Part shown: piece by piece, positions 10,473 to 19,020 of the stretch
Numbering within the stretch: position 1 is the first letter of the stretch
How the letters are laid out: every line of letters begins with the position of its first letter
Source: Acidovorax delafieldii
GTDB lineage: Bacteria; Pseudomonadota; Gammaproteobacteria; Burkholderiales; Burkholderiaceae_C
Assembly: GCF_007993815.1 (NCBI RefSeq)
Contig: NZ_VJWE01000014.1
Span: 310,001 to 374,000 of the forward strand
Direction of reading: 5' to 3'
DNA: 64,000 bases
Translations under genes and position numbers: made by a program
Notes under the pieces: model-generated
What the model was told of the DNA's origin: nothing
The model's input: the letters and a program-made list of their open reading frames with translations, nothing else
Databases searched by the model: none

Positions 10473-11603
10473 TCAGTAACGCAGACTGCCTTCCGCGTCC
10501 ACGATAGCCAGCTCCACATAGGTCGATCCATTGTGGTTGCGCGGCGAATACTTCACGCTGAAACGACCAAAAGCAATTTCACCCGCGTCCTCCATCGTTT
10601 TGGAGAACGACTCGGTAGTCAGGTTGCGCCCCGTGCGGCGTAGCCCTTCCACCAGCAAGCGTGCGTGGACAAAACCTTCAAACTGCGAAGCCGAGGGTTG
10701 AGCGCCGGGCGACTTGGCACGCAGCAGGCTCAGATATTCGGCCACCACTGGGATAGTGGTGTTGCGCAGCGAAGGCATGATCTGCGCCAGGATGATGCCC
10801 CGCGCCTTGTCCCTGAGTTCGCGCTGGATCACGTCCATGCTGGCCACGGAGAACCCGTAGTAGGCAGGACGCACCGCCGTGGCCTGCACCGCCTTGATGT
10901 AGCTCGTGAAAGTGGTGCCGCCGGTCGCCACGATCACAGCCTGGGGTTGGGCTTTTTCGGTCGCCTGTGCGGCGGCAGCAAAGTCGGGCTGTTTAGGGTC
11001 CACCTTGATCTCGGCCACAAAGGGCAGCTTCTCCTCGTCCGAAGCCTTCTTGAGCTCACCTGCCAGTGTCTTGCCCAGGCCGTCGTCCTGAAAGAACACC
11101 GCCACACGGGTGACGCCTTGCTGGCGCAACTGCGACACGATCTTGCTGGCCTCATTCGCATAACCCGCACGCACATGGAACACATAGGGATTGAACGCCT
11201 CCCGGAACACCGAGGCACCTGTGACGGGGCCAAACAGCACAGTGCGCTGCTCCTTGATCAGCGGCAGGATGGCCGCTGTCTGCGCCGTACCGGTGCTATG
11301 GAAAATCATGAACACCTTGTCGTTCTCCAGCAGCTGGCGCGTGTTTTCCACGGCCTTTTGCGGGTCGAAAGCATCATCGAGTGTGGTGTACCGGATCATG
11401 CGGCCATGTACCCCGCCCTGCGCGTTCACCGCGTCGAACAGCAGTCGCGAGCCCTCGCCGTACTGTGCCGTCTGCGGCCCGAGCGGTCCCGACAGCACGA
11501 CCGAGGCACCCAGCCGGATTTCATCGGCGGTCACGCCTTCATTGCGGGCATGAACCAGGGTGGTGGCGCACACGGCCAGCAGGCACACAAAAGCACGGAA
11601 CAT
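10473..11603 (-). CDS. Periplasmic ABC binding protein, branched-chain amino acid (LivK) type
   Basis: A 376-aa predicted periplasmic protein. Signal peptide MFRAFVCLLAVCATTLVHA, then GVTADEIRLGASVVLSGPLGPQTAQYGEG, the Peripla_BP_6 N-terminal block. Later blocks (HSTGTAQTAAILPLIKEQ, VRAGYANEASKIV, VAVFFQDDGLGKTLAGELK) are the two-lobed type I binding fold typical of LivJ/LivK and amide-binding proteins. The ligand is unknown; such proteins bind amino acids, amides, urea or aromatic acids. The ATG chosen has GAGGGAG eight bases upstream. No permease or ATPase gene is nearby, so it is an orphan that may feed a Liv-type transporter encoded elsewhere or act as a sensor. It is transcribed leftward, alone, 240 bases upstream of the acyltransferase gene. 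Confidence 0.82.
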   Translation of the reverse strand: MFRAFVCLLAVCATTLVHARNEGVTADEIRLGASVVLSGPLGPQTAQYGEGSRLLFDAVNAQGGVHGRMIRYTTLDDAFDPQKAVENTRQLLENDKVFMIFHSTGTAQTAAILPLIKEQRTVLFGPVTGASVFREAFNPYVFHVRAGYANEASKIVSQLRQQGVTRVAVFFQDDGLGKTLAGELKKASDEEKLPFVAEIKVDPKQPDFAAAAQATEKAQPQAVIVATGGTTFTSYIKAVQATAVRPAYYGFSVASMDVIQRELRDKARGIILAQIMPSLRNTTIPVVAEYLSLLRAKSPGAQPSASQFEGFVHARLLVEGLRRTGRNLTTESFSKTMEDAGEIAFGRFSVKYSPRNHNGSTYVELAIVDAEGSLRY

Positions 11604-11768
11604 CAGGCATCTCCCTCGCAACTTGGTGACAAGGCCGGCGAACGTGGCACCGGCATTCGTTGATTATTTTTCATCACCATTATCTGTAGGGGACTTCTCC
11701 TCCTCACGCGGGTTTCCCCTCGGGTGCGTCACCGCAAAGACACCGCTCGAACACCTCCCACAAAGACA

Positions 11769-11803
11769 TTCGCCCGCCTTGTGGGATACACATGGCGGGC
11801 GAA
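11769..11803 (-). terminator. Hairpin downstream of the nitronate monooxygenase gene
   Basis: TTCGCCCGCC (11769-11778) and GGCGGGCGAA (11794-11803) form a perfect 10-bp stem with a 15-base loop. In the leftward sense it follows the nitronate monooxygenase stop by about 80 bases and is followed by TGTCTTTG, only a weak U-tract. Likely a transcript end or stabilising 3' structure. Confidence 0.5.
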
Positions 11804-11884
11804 ACAAATGACGGGGTGAGGTAAGAAAGATGGCCGAATGCCCCCAGAGGCACAAAGCCACCGCCGCTCACACAGAGCGCAGAT

Positions 11885-12838
11885 TCACAGCTTGAGACGG
11901 GCGCGGGCTGCCTCGTACTCACTGCGCAATTTGGCGACCAGTTCGGCGGTGCTGGTCACGGCGCTGATGGAGCCGATGCCCTGGCCGCAGCCCCAAATGT
12001 CCTTCCAGGCCTTCTTGGCGTCGCCGCCAAAGTTCATCTTGCTGGGGTCGGACTCGGGCAGGTTGTCCGGGTCCATGCCGGCCGCGCGGATCGAGGGCGC
12101 CAGGTAGTTGCCATGCACGCCCGTGAACAGGTTGCTGTAGACGATATCGTCCGAGTTGCCGTCCACGATGGCTTGTTTGTAGGCCTCGCTGGCGCGGGCC
12201 TCATGGGTGGCGATGAAGGCCGAACCGATGTAGCCAAAGTCTGCCCCCATGACCTGTGCAGCCAGCACCGCGCCGCCACTGGCAATAGAGCCGCTGAGTG
12301 CCAGCGGGCCGTCGAACCACTGGCGGATTTCCTGGATCAGCGCAAACGGGCTCTTGGTGCCAGCATGACCACCAGCACCGGCCGCCACGGCGATCAGGCC
12401 GTCAGCGCCCTTCTCAATCGCCTTGTGCGCGAACTTGTTGTTGATGATGTCGTGCAGCACCACGCCGCCCCAGGCATGCACGGCCTGGTTCACGTCCTCG
12501 CGCGCACCCAGGCTGGTGATGATGATCGGCACCTTGTACTTGGCGCACACCTGCATGTCGTGCTCCAGCCGGTCGTTGCTCTTGTGCACGATCTGGTTGA
12601 TGGCAAATGGCGCAGCAGGCTTGTCGGGGTTCGCCTTGTTGTAGGCCGCCAAGGTCTCGGTGATCTCGGCCAGCCACTCGTCCAGCAGTTCGGCAGGGCG
12701 GGCATTGAGCGCGGGCATGGAGCCCACCACACCGGCCTTGCACTGCTCGATCACGAGCTTGGGGTTGCTGATGATGAACAGCGGCGAACCGATGACGGGC
12801 AGCGACAGGTTTTGCAACACGGGAGGCAGTTTGGACAT
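11885..12838 (-). CDS. Nitronate monooxygenase (2-nitropropane dioxygenase family)
   Basis: A 317-aa flavoprotein of the NMO/NPD TIM-barrel family, predicted to bind FMN and oxidise alkyl nitronates to carbonyl compounds and nitrite. N-terminal block LPVIGSPLFIISNPKLVIEQCKAG, then a phosphate-binding loop with GADGLIAVAAGAGGHAG containing the usual catalytic-type His, then PLALSGSIASGGAVLAAQVMGADFGYIGSAFIAT for flavin contact, and the C-terminal GCGQGIGSISAV. Length and block order match the family. Such genes in Comamonadaceae often sit beside fatty acid oxidation genes, as here (a DmdC-like dehydrogenase lies upstream), which may mean they act on another acyl or enone substrate; the annotation as NMO is by family only. 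It is separated from that dehydrogenase by a family A repeat and is followed by a hairpin. Confidence 0.85.
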   Translation of the reverse strand: MSKLPPVLQNLSLPVIGSPLFIISNPKLVIEQCKAGVVGSMPALNARPAELLDEWLAEITETLAAYNKANPDKPAAPFAINQIVHKSNDRLEHDMQVCAKYKVPIIITSLGAREDVNQAVHAWGGVVLHDIINNKFAHKAIEKGADGLIAVAAGAGGHAGTKSPFALIQEIRQWFDGPLALSGSIASGGAVLAAQVMGADFGYIGSAFIATHEARASEAYKQAIVDGNSDDIVYSNLFTGVHGNYLAPSIRAAGMDPDNLPESDPSKMNFGGDAKKAWKDIWGCGQGIGSISAVTSTAELVAKLRSEYEAARARLKL

Positions 12839-12869
12839 GGCAACAACTTCCAGAACAAGAATAGGGATG

Positions 12870-12924
12870 GAATAGGCCGGATGCGCTAGTGAATCATGCG
12901 TCCGTAGCTATCATTTTTATATCA
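12870..12924 (-). repeat. Family A repeat, copy 1
   Basis: Read leftward, this contains GATATAAAAATGATAGCT, then a CGCATGATTCACTAGCGC block and GGCC. It matches the other family A copies in the order GCTAT-type arm, ATAGCT, GCGCAT....CACTAGCGC, GGCC. It fills the gap between the acyl-CoA dehydrogenase stop and the nitronate monooxygenase start. Confidence 0.65.
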
Positions 12925-12972
12925 AGCCCCCTGCCCCGCAGGTGGCCTGTCTCCTCACGGCACGCCAGTCCT

Positions 12973-14763
12973 TCAGAAGGCTTCCAGCGCCAGCTCGGTC
13001 ACGCTGGCCGCGCCTTCCACAATGCTGTCGCGCAGGCCGGGGGCCTTCACCAGAATGTGGTCGGCGTAGAACTGGGCCGTGGTTATTTTTGCGCGCATGA
13101 AGGCTTCGTCCTGTCCCTTGTGCAACAGGTCTTGCGCCACCAGCAGGCTGCGCGCCAGTTGCCAGCCCGCCACCACATTGCCCGCCAGCATCAGGTAGGG
13201 CACGCTGCCCGCAAACACGGCGTTGGGCTGGGCCTTGGTGCCACCGGCTACAAAGTCGATCACGTCGAGCAGCGCCTTGCGCGCGGCCGTCAGGCGCTTG
13301 GCCACCGCCAGTGCAGCGGGCGTGCCGCTGGCCAGCAGGTCGGCCTCGGTCTTCTCGATCTGCGCGGCGATGCCCTTGGCCACCTGCCCGCCATCGCGTG
13401 CCGTCTTGCGGCCCACGAGGTCGTTGGCCTGGATGGCGGTGGTGCCTTCGTAGATGGTCAGGATCTTGGCGTCGCGGTAGTACTGCGCGGCGCCGGTTTC
13501 TTCAATGAAGCCCATGCCACCGTGCACCTGCACGCCCAGGCTGGTCACTTCCAGGCTGGTCTCGGTGCTATAGCCCTTGACCAGCGGCACCATGAATTCA
13601 TAGAACGCCTGGTTCTGCTTGCGCGTGTCGGCATCGGGATGGTGGTGTGCGGCATCAAACGCCGCAGCCGCCACCGTGGCCATGGCGCGGCAACCCTCGA
13701 CGGTGGCGCGCATGGTCATGAGCATGCGCTTGACGTCAGGGTGGTGAATGATGGCGGCGCTGGCGTTGATGCTGCCGTCCACAGGGCGGCTCTGCACGCG
13801 GTCTTTCGCGTACTGCACAGCCTTTTGGTAGGCGCGCTCGGAGATCGCGATGCCCTGCATGCCCACTGCGTAGCGGGCCGCATTCATCATGATGAACATG
13901 TACTCCAGGCCCCGGTTCTCCTGGCCCACCAGGTAGCCCACCGCGCCGCCGTGGTCGCCAAACTGCAGCACGGCCGTGGGCGATGCCTTGATGCCCAGCT
14001 TGTGCTCGATGCTCACGCAATGCGCGTCATTCCGCGCGCCCAGGCTTCCGTCCTTGTTGACCATGAACTTGGGCACCACGAACAGGCTGATGCCCTTGAC
14101 GCCCTCCGGCGCGCCCTGCACGCGGGCCAGCACCAGGTGGATGATGTTTTCGGCCATGTCGTGCTCACCGTAGGTGATGAAAATCTTGGTGCCGAAAATC
14201 TTGTAGGTGCCGTCGGGCTGGGGTTCTGCACGCGTGCGCACCAGGGCCAGGTCCGAACCCGCCTGGGGTTCGGTCAGGTTCATGGTGCCAGTCCACTCGC
14301 CGGTCACCAGCTTTTCGAGGTAGGTGGCCTTGAGTTCATCGCTGCCTGCCGTCAGCAGCGCCTCGATGGCGCCGTCAGTCAGCAGCGGGCACAGCGCAAA
14401 GCTCATGTTGGCGCTGTTGGTCATCTCGATGCAGGCGGCGCCGATGGTCTTGGGCAGGCCCTGGCCGCCAAAGTCGGCGGGGTGCTGCAGGCCTTGCCAG
14501 CCGCCTTCGCCATATTGGCGGAAGGCTTCCTTGAAGCCGGGGGTGGTGGTGACCACGCCGTCTTTCCAGCTCGACGGGTTCTTGTCGCCTTCCCAGTTGA
14601 GCGGCGACAACACCCCTTCGTTGAACTTGGCACACTCTTCCAGCACGGCGGCGGCCGTGTCCAGCCCGGCATCTTCAAAACCAGGGATTTGCGCGATCTG
14701 TTCAATGTTGGCCAGGTGCTCGATGGCGAACAGCATGTCCTTGACGGGGGCGGTGTAGCTCAT
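12973..14763 (-). CDS. Acyl-CoA dehydrogenase, long form with C-terminal extension (DmdC-like)
   Basis: A 596-aa FAD-dependent acyl-CoA dehydrogenase. The extended length and the signature ILTIYEGTTAIQANDLVGRK (about residues 430-450, containing the catalytic Glu in YEGT) place it in the 3-methylmercaptopropionyl-CoA dehydrogenase-like group, which has an extra C-terminal helical domain. Other landmarks: LTEPQAGSDLALVRTRA for FAD/substrate binding and GVQVHGGMGFIEETGAAQYYRDAKI. It introduces an alpha-beta double bond in an acyl-CoA and passes electrons to ETF. The etfBA genes lie directly upstream on the same strand, although a strong terminator at 14793-14821 separates them, so it probably has its own promoter or relies on readthrough. 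The start has GGAG about eight bases upstream. The precise acyl chain cannot be told from sequence. Confidence 0.88.
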   Translation of the reverse strand: MSYTAPVKDMLFAIEHLANIEQIAQIPGFEDAGLDTAAAVLEECAKFNEGVLSPLNWEGDKNPSSWKDGVVTTTPGFKEAFRQYGEGGWQGLQHPADFGGQGLPKTIGAACIEMTNSANMSFALCPLLTDGAIEALLTAGSDELKATYLEKLVTGEWTGTMNLTEPQAGSDLALVRTRAEPQPDGTYKIFGTKIFITYGEHDMAENIIHLVLARVQGAPEGVKGISLFVVPKFMVNKDGSLGARNDAHCVSIEHKLGIKASPTAVLQFGDHGGAVGYLVGQENRGLEYMFIMMNAARYAVGMQGIAISERAYQKAVQYAKDRVQSRPVDGSINASAAIIHHPDVKRMLMTMRATVEGCRAMATVAAAAFDAAHHHPDADTRKQNQAFYEFMVPLVKGYSTETSLEVTSLGVQVHGGMGFIEETGAAQYYRDAKILTIYEGTTAIQANDLVGRKTARDGGQVAKGIAAQIEKTEADLLASGTPAALAVAKRLTAARKALLDVIDFVAGGTKAQPNAVFAGSVPYLMLAGNVVAGWQLARSLLVAQDLLHKGQDEAFMRAKITTAQFYADHILVKAPGLRDSIVEGAASVTELALEAF

Positions 14764-14792
14764 GGGTGTCTCCGGGAAAGCGAAATTTCGTC

Positions 14793-14821
14793 AAAAAAAA
14801 GGCATCGCGAGCGATGCCTTT
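14793..14821 (-). terminator. Intrinsic terminator of etfBA
   Basis: GGCATCG (14801-14807) pairs with CGATGCC (14812-14818) around a four-base loop. The stem extends through three A-T pairs, and in the leftward direction it runs into eight consecutive T. This is a textbook rho-independent terminator placed just after etfA and before the acyl-CoA dehydrogenase start. Confidence 0.85.
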
Positions 14822-14839
14822 GTGTGCACAGTGGCGTTC

Positions 14840-15772
14840 TTACAGGGCCTTGACCAGTTCAGGCACAGCCGTGAACAGATCCGCTTCCAGCCCGTAGTCG
14901 GCCACGCTGAAGATCGGTGCCTCAGGGTCCTTGTTGATCGCCACGATCACCTTGGAGTCCTTCATGCCCGCCAAATGCTGGATAGCACCCGAGATACCGG
15001 CGGCCACATACAGCTGGGGCGCCACGATCTTGCCGGTCTGGCCCACCTGCCAGTCGTTGGGCGCGTAGCCTGCGTCCACCGCCGCGCGGCTGGCACCGAG
15101 CGCCGCGCCCAGCTTGTCGGCCAGGGGCGTCATGACTTCGTCGAACTTTTCCTTGCTGCCCAGCGCACGACCACCGGAGACGATGATCTTGGCAGCGGTC
15201 AGCTCGGGGCGGTCGCTCTTGGCGATTTCGCTGCCCATGAAGCTGCTCTTGCCTGCGTCGGCCGTGGCGGCGGCGGTTTCAACAGCGGCAGAGCCACCGG
15301 TGGCGGCTGCGGCGTCAAAGCCGGTGGTGCGCACGGTGATGATCTTGACGGCATCTTGGCTTTGCACGGTGGCAATGGCGTTGCCGGCGTAGATGGGGCG
15401 CTCAAACGTATCGGCAGCGATCACTTTGGTGATGTCGCTGATCTGGGCCACGTCGAGCTTGGCCGCCACGCGGGGGGCCACGTTCTTGCCGCTGGCAGTC
15501 GCGGGGAACAGGATGTGGCTGTAGTTGGATGCGATGGCCAGGACTTGGGCGGCCACGTTTTCTGCCAGGCCGTGTTCCAGGCCAGGGGCGTCTGCGTGGA
15601 TGACCTTGGCAACACCGGCTATTTTGGAGGCGGCTTGTGCAGCAGCTCCGGCGTTGTGGCCGGCCACCAGCACGTGCACGTCGCCGCCGCAGGCCACTGC
15701 GGCCGTGACGGTGTTCAGCGTGGCGCCCTTGATGGACGCGTTGTCGTGTTCAGCAATAACGAGTACCGACAT
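14840..15772 (-). CDS. etfA: Electron transfer flavoprotein alpha subunit
   Basis: A 310-aa ETF alpha subunit. N-terminal [25 protein letters not shown] is the family start. The C-terminal FAD domain has [38 protein letters not shown], the phosphate-binding [27 protein letters not shown] and the final [22 protein letters not shown], all hallmark blocks. With EtfB it forms the soluble heterodimer that carries electrons from acyl-CoA dehydrogenases to ETF:ubiquinone oxidoreductase. Its ATG directly follows the etfB stop (TAAATG), so the two are cotranslated. A strong terminator lies 20 bases beyond its stop. The length is typical. Confidence 0.96.
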   Translation of the reverse strand: MSVLVIAEHDNASIKGATLNTVTAAVACGGDVHVLVAGHNAGAAAQAASKIAGVAKVIHADAPGLEHGLAENVAAQVLAIASNYSHILFPATASGKNVAPRVAAKLDVAQISDITKVIAADTFERPIYAGNAIATVQSQDAVKIITVRTTGFDAAAATGGSAAVETAAATADAGKSSFMGSEIAKSDRPELTAAKIIVSGGRALGSKEKFDEVMTPLADKLGAALGASRAAVDAGYAPNDWQVGQTGKIVAPQLYVAAGISGAIQHLAGMKDSKVIVAINKDPEAPIFSVADYGLEADLFTAVPELVKAL

Positions 15773-16522
15773 TTAGATCACCTTCGCTTCGTTCTTGAGT
15801 TTTTCGACCAGGGCGGCCACGTCGGCCACCTTGATGCCTGCGCCGCGCTTGGCGGGTTCGGTCACCTTGAGGGTCTTCAGGCGCGGCGCCACGTCCACAC
15901 CGAGGTCTTCGGGCTTGACGGTATCGAGCTGCTTTTTCTTGGCCTTCATGATGTTGGGCAAGGTGACGTAGCGGGGCTCGTTCAGGCGCAGGTCGGTGGT
16001 GATGACGGCGGGCAGCGTCAGGGCCAGGGTTTCCAGGCCGCCGTCCACTTCGCGGGTCACGCTGACCTTGTCTGCAGCCAGTTCAACCTTGCTGGCGAAC
16101 GTGGCCTGGGGCAGGTCGGCCAGGGCCGCCAGCATCTGGCCGGTCTGGTTGGCGTCGTCGTCGATGGCTTGTTTGCCCAGGATGATGAGCGAGGGTTGCT
16201 CTTTGTCCACCAGGGCCTTCAGGAGCTTGGCCACTGCCAGGGGCTGCAGTTCCACGTCGGTCTCGACCAGGATGGCGCGGTCGGCGCCAATCGCCATGGC
16301 GGTGCGCAGGGTTTCCTGGCACTGGGCCACGCCGCAGGAGACTGCGATGACTTCGGTCACCAGGCCTTTTTCTTTCAGGCGCACGGCCTCTTCAACGGCG
16401 ATTTCGTCAAAGGGGTTCATGCTCATCTTCACGTTGGCGATGTCCACACCCGTGTTGTCCGACTTCACGCGGACCTTCACGTTGTAGTCCACCACGCGCT
16501 TGACAGGGACCAAGACCTTCAT
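15773..16522 (-). CDS. etfB: Electron transfer flavoprotein beta subunit
   Basis: A 249-aa ETF beta subunit. [20 protein letters not shown] and [21 protein letters not shown] are the N-terminal family blocks; the ETF signature region [14 protein letters not shown] and the later [25 protein letters not shown] agree. It binds AMP and forms the electron shuttle with EtfA. It is the first gene of the leftward etfBA operon; TAGGAG lies about nine bases before the ATG. A palindrome TTGACGTTTACGTAAAC about 30 bases upstream of the start looks like an operator and may tie the operon to branched-chain amino acid or fatty acid catabolism. Confidence 0.96.
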   Translation of the reverse strand: MKVLVPVKRVVDYNVKVRVKSDNTGVDIANVKMSMNPFDEIAVEEAVRLKEKGLVTEVIAVSCGVAQCQETLRTAMAIGADRAILVETDVELQPLAVAKLLKALVDKEQPSLIILGKQAIDDDANQTGQMLAALADLPQATFASKVELAADKVSVTREVDGGLETLALTLPAVITTDLRLNEPRYVTLPNIMKAKKKQLDTVKPEDLGVDVAPRLKTLKVTEPAKRGAGIKVADVAALVEKLKNEAKVI

Positions 16523-16550
16523 TGCTGCGGCTCCTAGAGAGTTGGTTGAA

Positions 16551-16567
16551 TTGACGTTTACGTAAAC
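16551..16567. promoter_or_regulatory. Candidate LiuR-like operator upstream of etfBA
   Basis: TTGACGTTTACGTAAAC, containing the palindrome GTTTACGTAAAC, lies 29 bases upstream of the etfB start. It resembles the sites I recall for the MerR-family regulator LiuR, which controls branched-chain amino acid degradation and sometimes etfBA in proteobacteria. The match is from memory, and no liuR gene is in the window. Confidence 0.4.
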
Positions 16568-16746
16568 TAGAACATTCTATGTCGCACTGCAGCGAAAGCG
16601 CTACGGAGCCACCACACAGACTGCACAATCACAAAAAAGAACGATCGTGCTTTTTGTGAATTATAGGCGAGTGAACCCGGACAGTGTCTAGAGTTTGCTG
16701 TCGCCTGCGCTACGGGCACCCGCCGGGGCATCACCCTGCAACCGGA

Positions 16747-18075
16747 TCAGCCCGCCGAAGCCGGTGCTGGCGCGGGCGCCCCGCCCGGCGACATCGCTGC
16801 AGGGACTGCGCCATCGACCTGCACATGCATGACCCGCTGGGGGTAAGGGATTTCGATCTGGTGGGCCCGCAGCGCACTCAGGATGGCCCGGTTGATGTCC
16901 GAGCGCAGTCCCAGGGATCCGTTTTCAGGGTCTGCAATCCAGAAGCCCACGGTGAACTCCAGCCCATCGGCCCCGAAGGCCGACAGCGCGGCGCTGGGGG
17001 CGGGGTCGCGCAGCACGCGCGGGCTGACCAGGGCGGCATCGGTGAGCAACTGGGCCACCTGGTCCACATCGCTCTCATAGGCCACGCTGACCACGGTGGA
17101 CATCCACACGCGCGGGTCTGACAGCGACAGGTTTTCCACCCGCTGGGTGATCAAGAGTTCGTTGGGCACGATGGATTCGCGCCCCGAAGGCGAGCGGATG
17201 ACGGTGTAGCGGGCATTGATTTGCGTGATGCGCCCCTCGAACGTATCGAGCTTGACGTTGTCGCCGATGCGCATGCTGCGCTCGGCCAGGATCACAAAAC
17301 CGCTCACATAGTTGGCCGCCAGCTTCTGCAGGCCAAAGCCAATGCCCACGCCGACCGCACCGCCCAGCACCGACAGCGCAGTCAGGTCGATGCCCACCGA
17401 CGACAAGGCCACCAGCAAGCCCACAAACACCAGCAGCGCCCGCACCGCATTGCTCACCGCCTTGCGCAGCGACAGCTCGGCACCCGTGGCCGAGCGCAGC
17501 AGCCGCGACTCGATGGCCGCCGAGATCCACAGGGCAATCAGCAGCACTGCCGCTGCGGTGACCGCCCCTTCGATGATGGTGCGCACCGACAGCGTCGCCC
17601 CGCCCACTTTCCAGTGGATCTGGTCCAGCTCGTCCAGCACCAGCGGCAGCAGCCCGGTGACCCACAGCACCATGCCCAGCCACGCCATCCAGGAGATGGA
17701 GCGCTCGATGGGCCGCACCCAGGCAGCGTCCGGGTAGGCCACCTGCAGCACCTTCACGCCAATGCGAATGACCACCAGCGCCACCAGCACCGGGATCGCA
17801 ATCTTGAAAGCCGCCAACGCCACCCAATGGTGCAGCAGGGTGCGCGCGATGTAGGCCAGACTCAGCAGCACCAGCGGGAACAGCGCGCCATCCACGATGC
17901 GCACACCAAACAGGATGGAGCGCGGGTCGCCCCGGCGCAGGCCGCGCTGCAGCAGCGCCACCAGCCCCCAGGCCAGGCCCACGCAGACTGCCAAAACAGC
18001 CAGTTCCACCAGCACCGTGGGGCTGAGAAAGGCCTGCACCCACAGGCCCACGTCGTCGAGCATCGGCTTGTCCAT
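16747..18075 (-). CDS. MscS-family mechanosensitive channel
   Basis: A 442-aa membrane protein. About five hydrophobic segments in the first 220 residues are followed by the MscS pore helix and beta domain: LTALSVLGGAVGVGIGFGLQKLAANYVSGFVILAER (Gly/Ala-rich pore-lining TM3), then SMRIGDNVKLDTFEGRITQINARYTVIRSPSGRESIVPNELLI, the highly conserved beta-domain core. The C-terminal alpha/beta vestibule follows, ending in an Ala/Pro-rich tail. MscS channels open under membrane tension and release solutes after hypo-osmotic shock. I chose MDKPML as the start; an ATG five codons earlier would overlap the upstream enoyl-CoA hydratase gene. It is transcribed leftward directly behind that gene, with an 11-base gap, so the two are probably cotranscribed although functionally unrelated. 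Confidence 0.88.
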   Translation of the reverse strand: MDKPMLDDVGLWVQAFLSPTVLVELAVLAVCVGLAWGLVALLQRGLRRGDPRSILFGVRIVDGALFPLVLLSLAYIARTLLHHWVALAAFKIAIPVLVALVVIRIGVKVLQVAYPDAAWVRPIERSISWMAWLGMVLWVTGLLPLVLDELDQIHWKVGGATLSVRTIIEGAVTAAAVLLIALWISAAIESRLLRSATGAELSLRKAVSNAVRALLVFVGLLVALSSVGIDLTALSVLGGAVGVGIGFGLQKLAANYVSGFVILAERSMRIGDNVKLDTFEGRITQINARYTVIRSPSGRESIVPNELLITQRVENLSLSDPRVWMSTVVSVAYESDVDQVAQLLTDAALVSPRVLRDPAPSAALSAFGADGLEFTVGFWIADPENGSLGLRSDINRAILSALRAHQIEIPYPQRVMHVQVDGAVPAAMSPGGAPAPAPASAG

Positions 18076-18086
18076 CGTGCGGTGCC

Positions 18087-18878
18087 TCAACGCTTCCAGG
18101 CGGGCTGGCGTTTTTCGGCAAACGCACGGGCGCCCTCCTGGGCGGCCGCGTCCATCATGTTGGTGGCCATGGTCTGGCCTGCCAGCTGGTAGGCGGCATC
18201 AATGCCCAGCTCGCGCTGCTGGTACACCAGCGCCTTGCCCATGGCCACGGCCACACGGGGCTTTTGCAGGATGGATTGCACCAGTTGCTCGACCTCGGCA
18301 TCCAGCGCATCGGCGGGCACCACCCGGTTCACCAGCCCTTGCGCGAGTGCAGTGGGCGCATCCATGAAGTCGCCGGTGAGCAACATTTCCATCGCCCGCT
18401 TGGCGGGCACATTGCGCACGAGCGGCACGCTCGGCGTGGCACAAAACAGGCCGTAGTGGATGCCACTGGTGGCAAAACTCGCGCTGTCGGCCGCCGCGGC
18501 CAGGTCACACTGCGCCACCAGCTGGCAGCCTGCGGCCGTCGCCATGCCCTGAACCCTGGCGATCACGGGTACTGGCAGCTTGTGGATGGTCAGCATCATG
18601 CGGCTGCATTGCGCAAACAGCTTTTGGTAGTACGCCAGGTCCGGGTTCGCCGCCATGTCCTTGAGGTTGTGCCCGGCACAGAAGGCCTTGCCTGCTGCGG
18701 CCAGCACGACCACGCGCACAGCCTCGTCGCGGCCCGCTTCGTCCAGCGCCTGTTGCAGGGCTGTCAGCATTTCAGAGCCCAACGCATTGAAGCGTGCAGG
18801 GTCGTTCAAAGTGAGGGTGATCACACCGCGCGTATCACGGGTGATCAGCAGCAGCTCGTCAGAATTTGGAATCGTCAT
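18087..18878 (-). CDS. Enoyl-CoA hydratase/isomerase family protein (ECHDC3-like)
   Basis: A 263-aa crotonase-fold protein. GVITLTLNDPARFNALGSEMLTALQQAL begins the fold; AAAGKAFCAGHNLKDM provides the first oxyanion-hole peptide, and PVPVIARVQGMATAAGCQLVAQCDLAAAADSASFATSGIHYGLFC the second. The SGIHYGLFC/TPSVPLVRNV block is what I associate with ECHDC3-type hydratases. The hydration Glu seen in classical enoyl-CoA hydratases is not obvious, so the reaction could be hydration, isomerisation or something else on a CoA thioester. The start ATG has AGGAG at good spacing; the frame is open further upstream but those residues are not conserved-looking. It lies between an HDAC-like gene (separated by a family B repeat) and mscS on the same strand. 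Confidence 0.85.
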   Translation of the reverse strand: MTIPNSDELLLITRDTRGVITLTLNDPARFNALGSEMLTALQQALDEAGRDEAVRVVVLAAAGKAFCAGHNLKDMAANPDLAYYQKLFAQCSRMMLTIHKLPVPVIARVQGMATAAGCQLVAQCDLAAAADSASFATSGIHYGLFCATPSVPLVRNVPAKRAMEMLLTGDFMDAPTALAQGLVNRVVPADALDAEVEQLVQSILQKPRVAVAMGKALVYQQRELGIDAAYQLAGQTMATNMMDAAAQEGARAFAEKRQPAWKR

Positions 18879-18949
18879 GTTGTTTCTCCTGTGCACAGCG
18901 ATGCGAGGGGCGTTTGAAACAGGCGCGCATGAGGCCAGTGCCACCGTGG

Positions 18950-19020
18950 AGCTGGCTCCGCCAGGCCACGGGTGGCGTCCCCCTCAGGGGGGAGACGCCG
19001 CAGGCGGCTCAGGGGGAGTC
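18950..19020 (-). repeat. Family B repeat, copy 5
   Basis: Read leftward it starts within the stop codon of the HDAC-like gene: TGACTCCCCCTGAGCCGCC, then a hairpin with arms GGCGTC...GACGCC (18974-18999) and a GGGGGACGCC block. The same order appears in the four other copies. It lies between the HDAC-like gene and the enoyl-CoA hydratase gene. Confidence 0.7.

Noticed and set aside
12889-14853. A 654-residue rightward open frame
   Set aside because: It is antisense to the acyl-CoA dehydrogenase gene and His/Gly/Ala-rich; long shadow frames are common in high-G+C coding DNA and no family motif is visible.
14762-16537. A 591-residue rightward open frame
   Set aside because: It is antisense to etfA and etfB, which are unmistakable; its composition is typical of a shadow.
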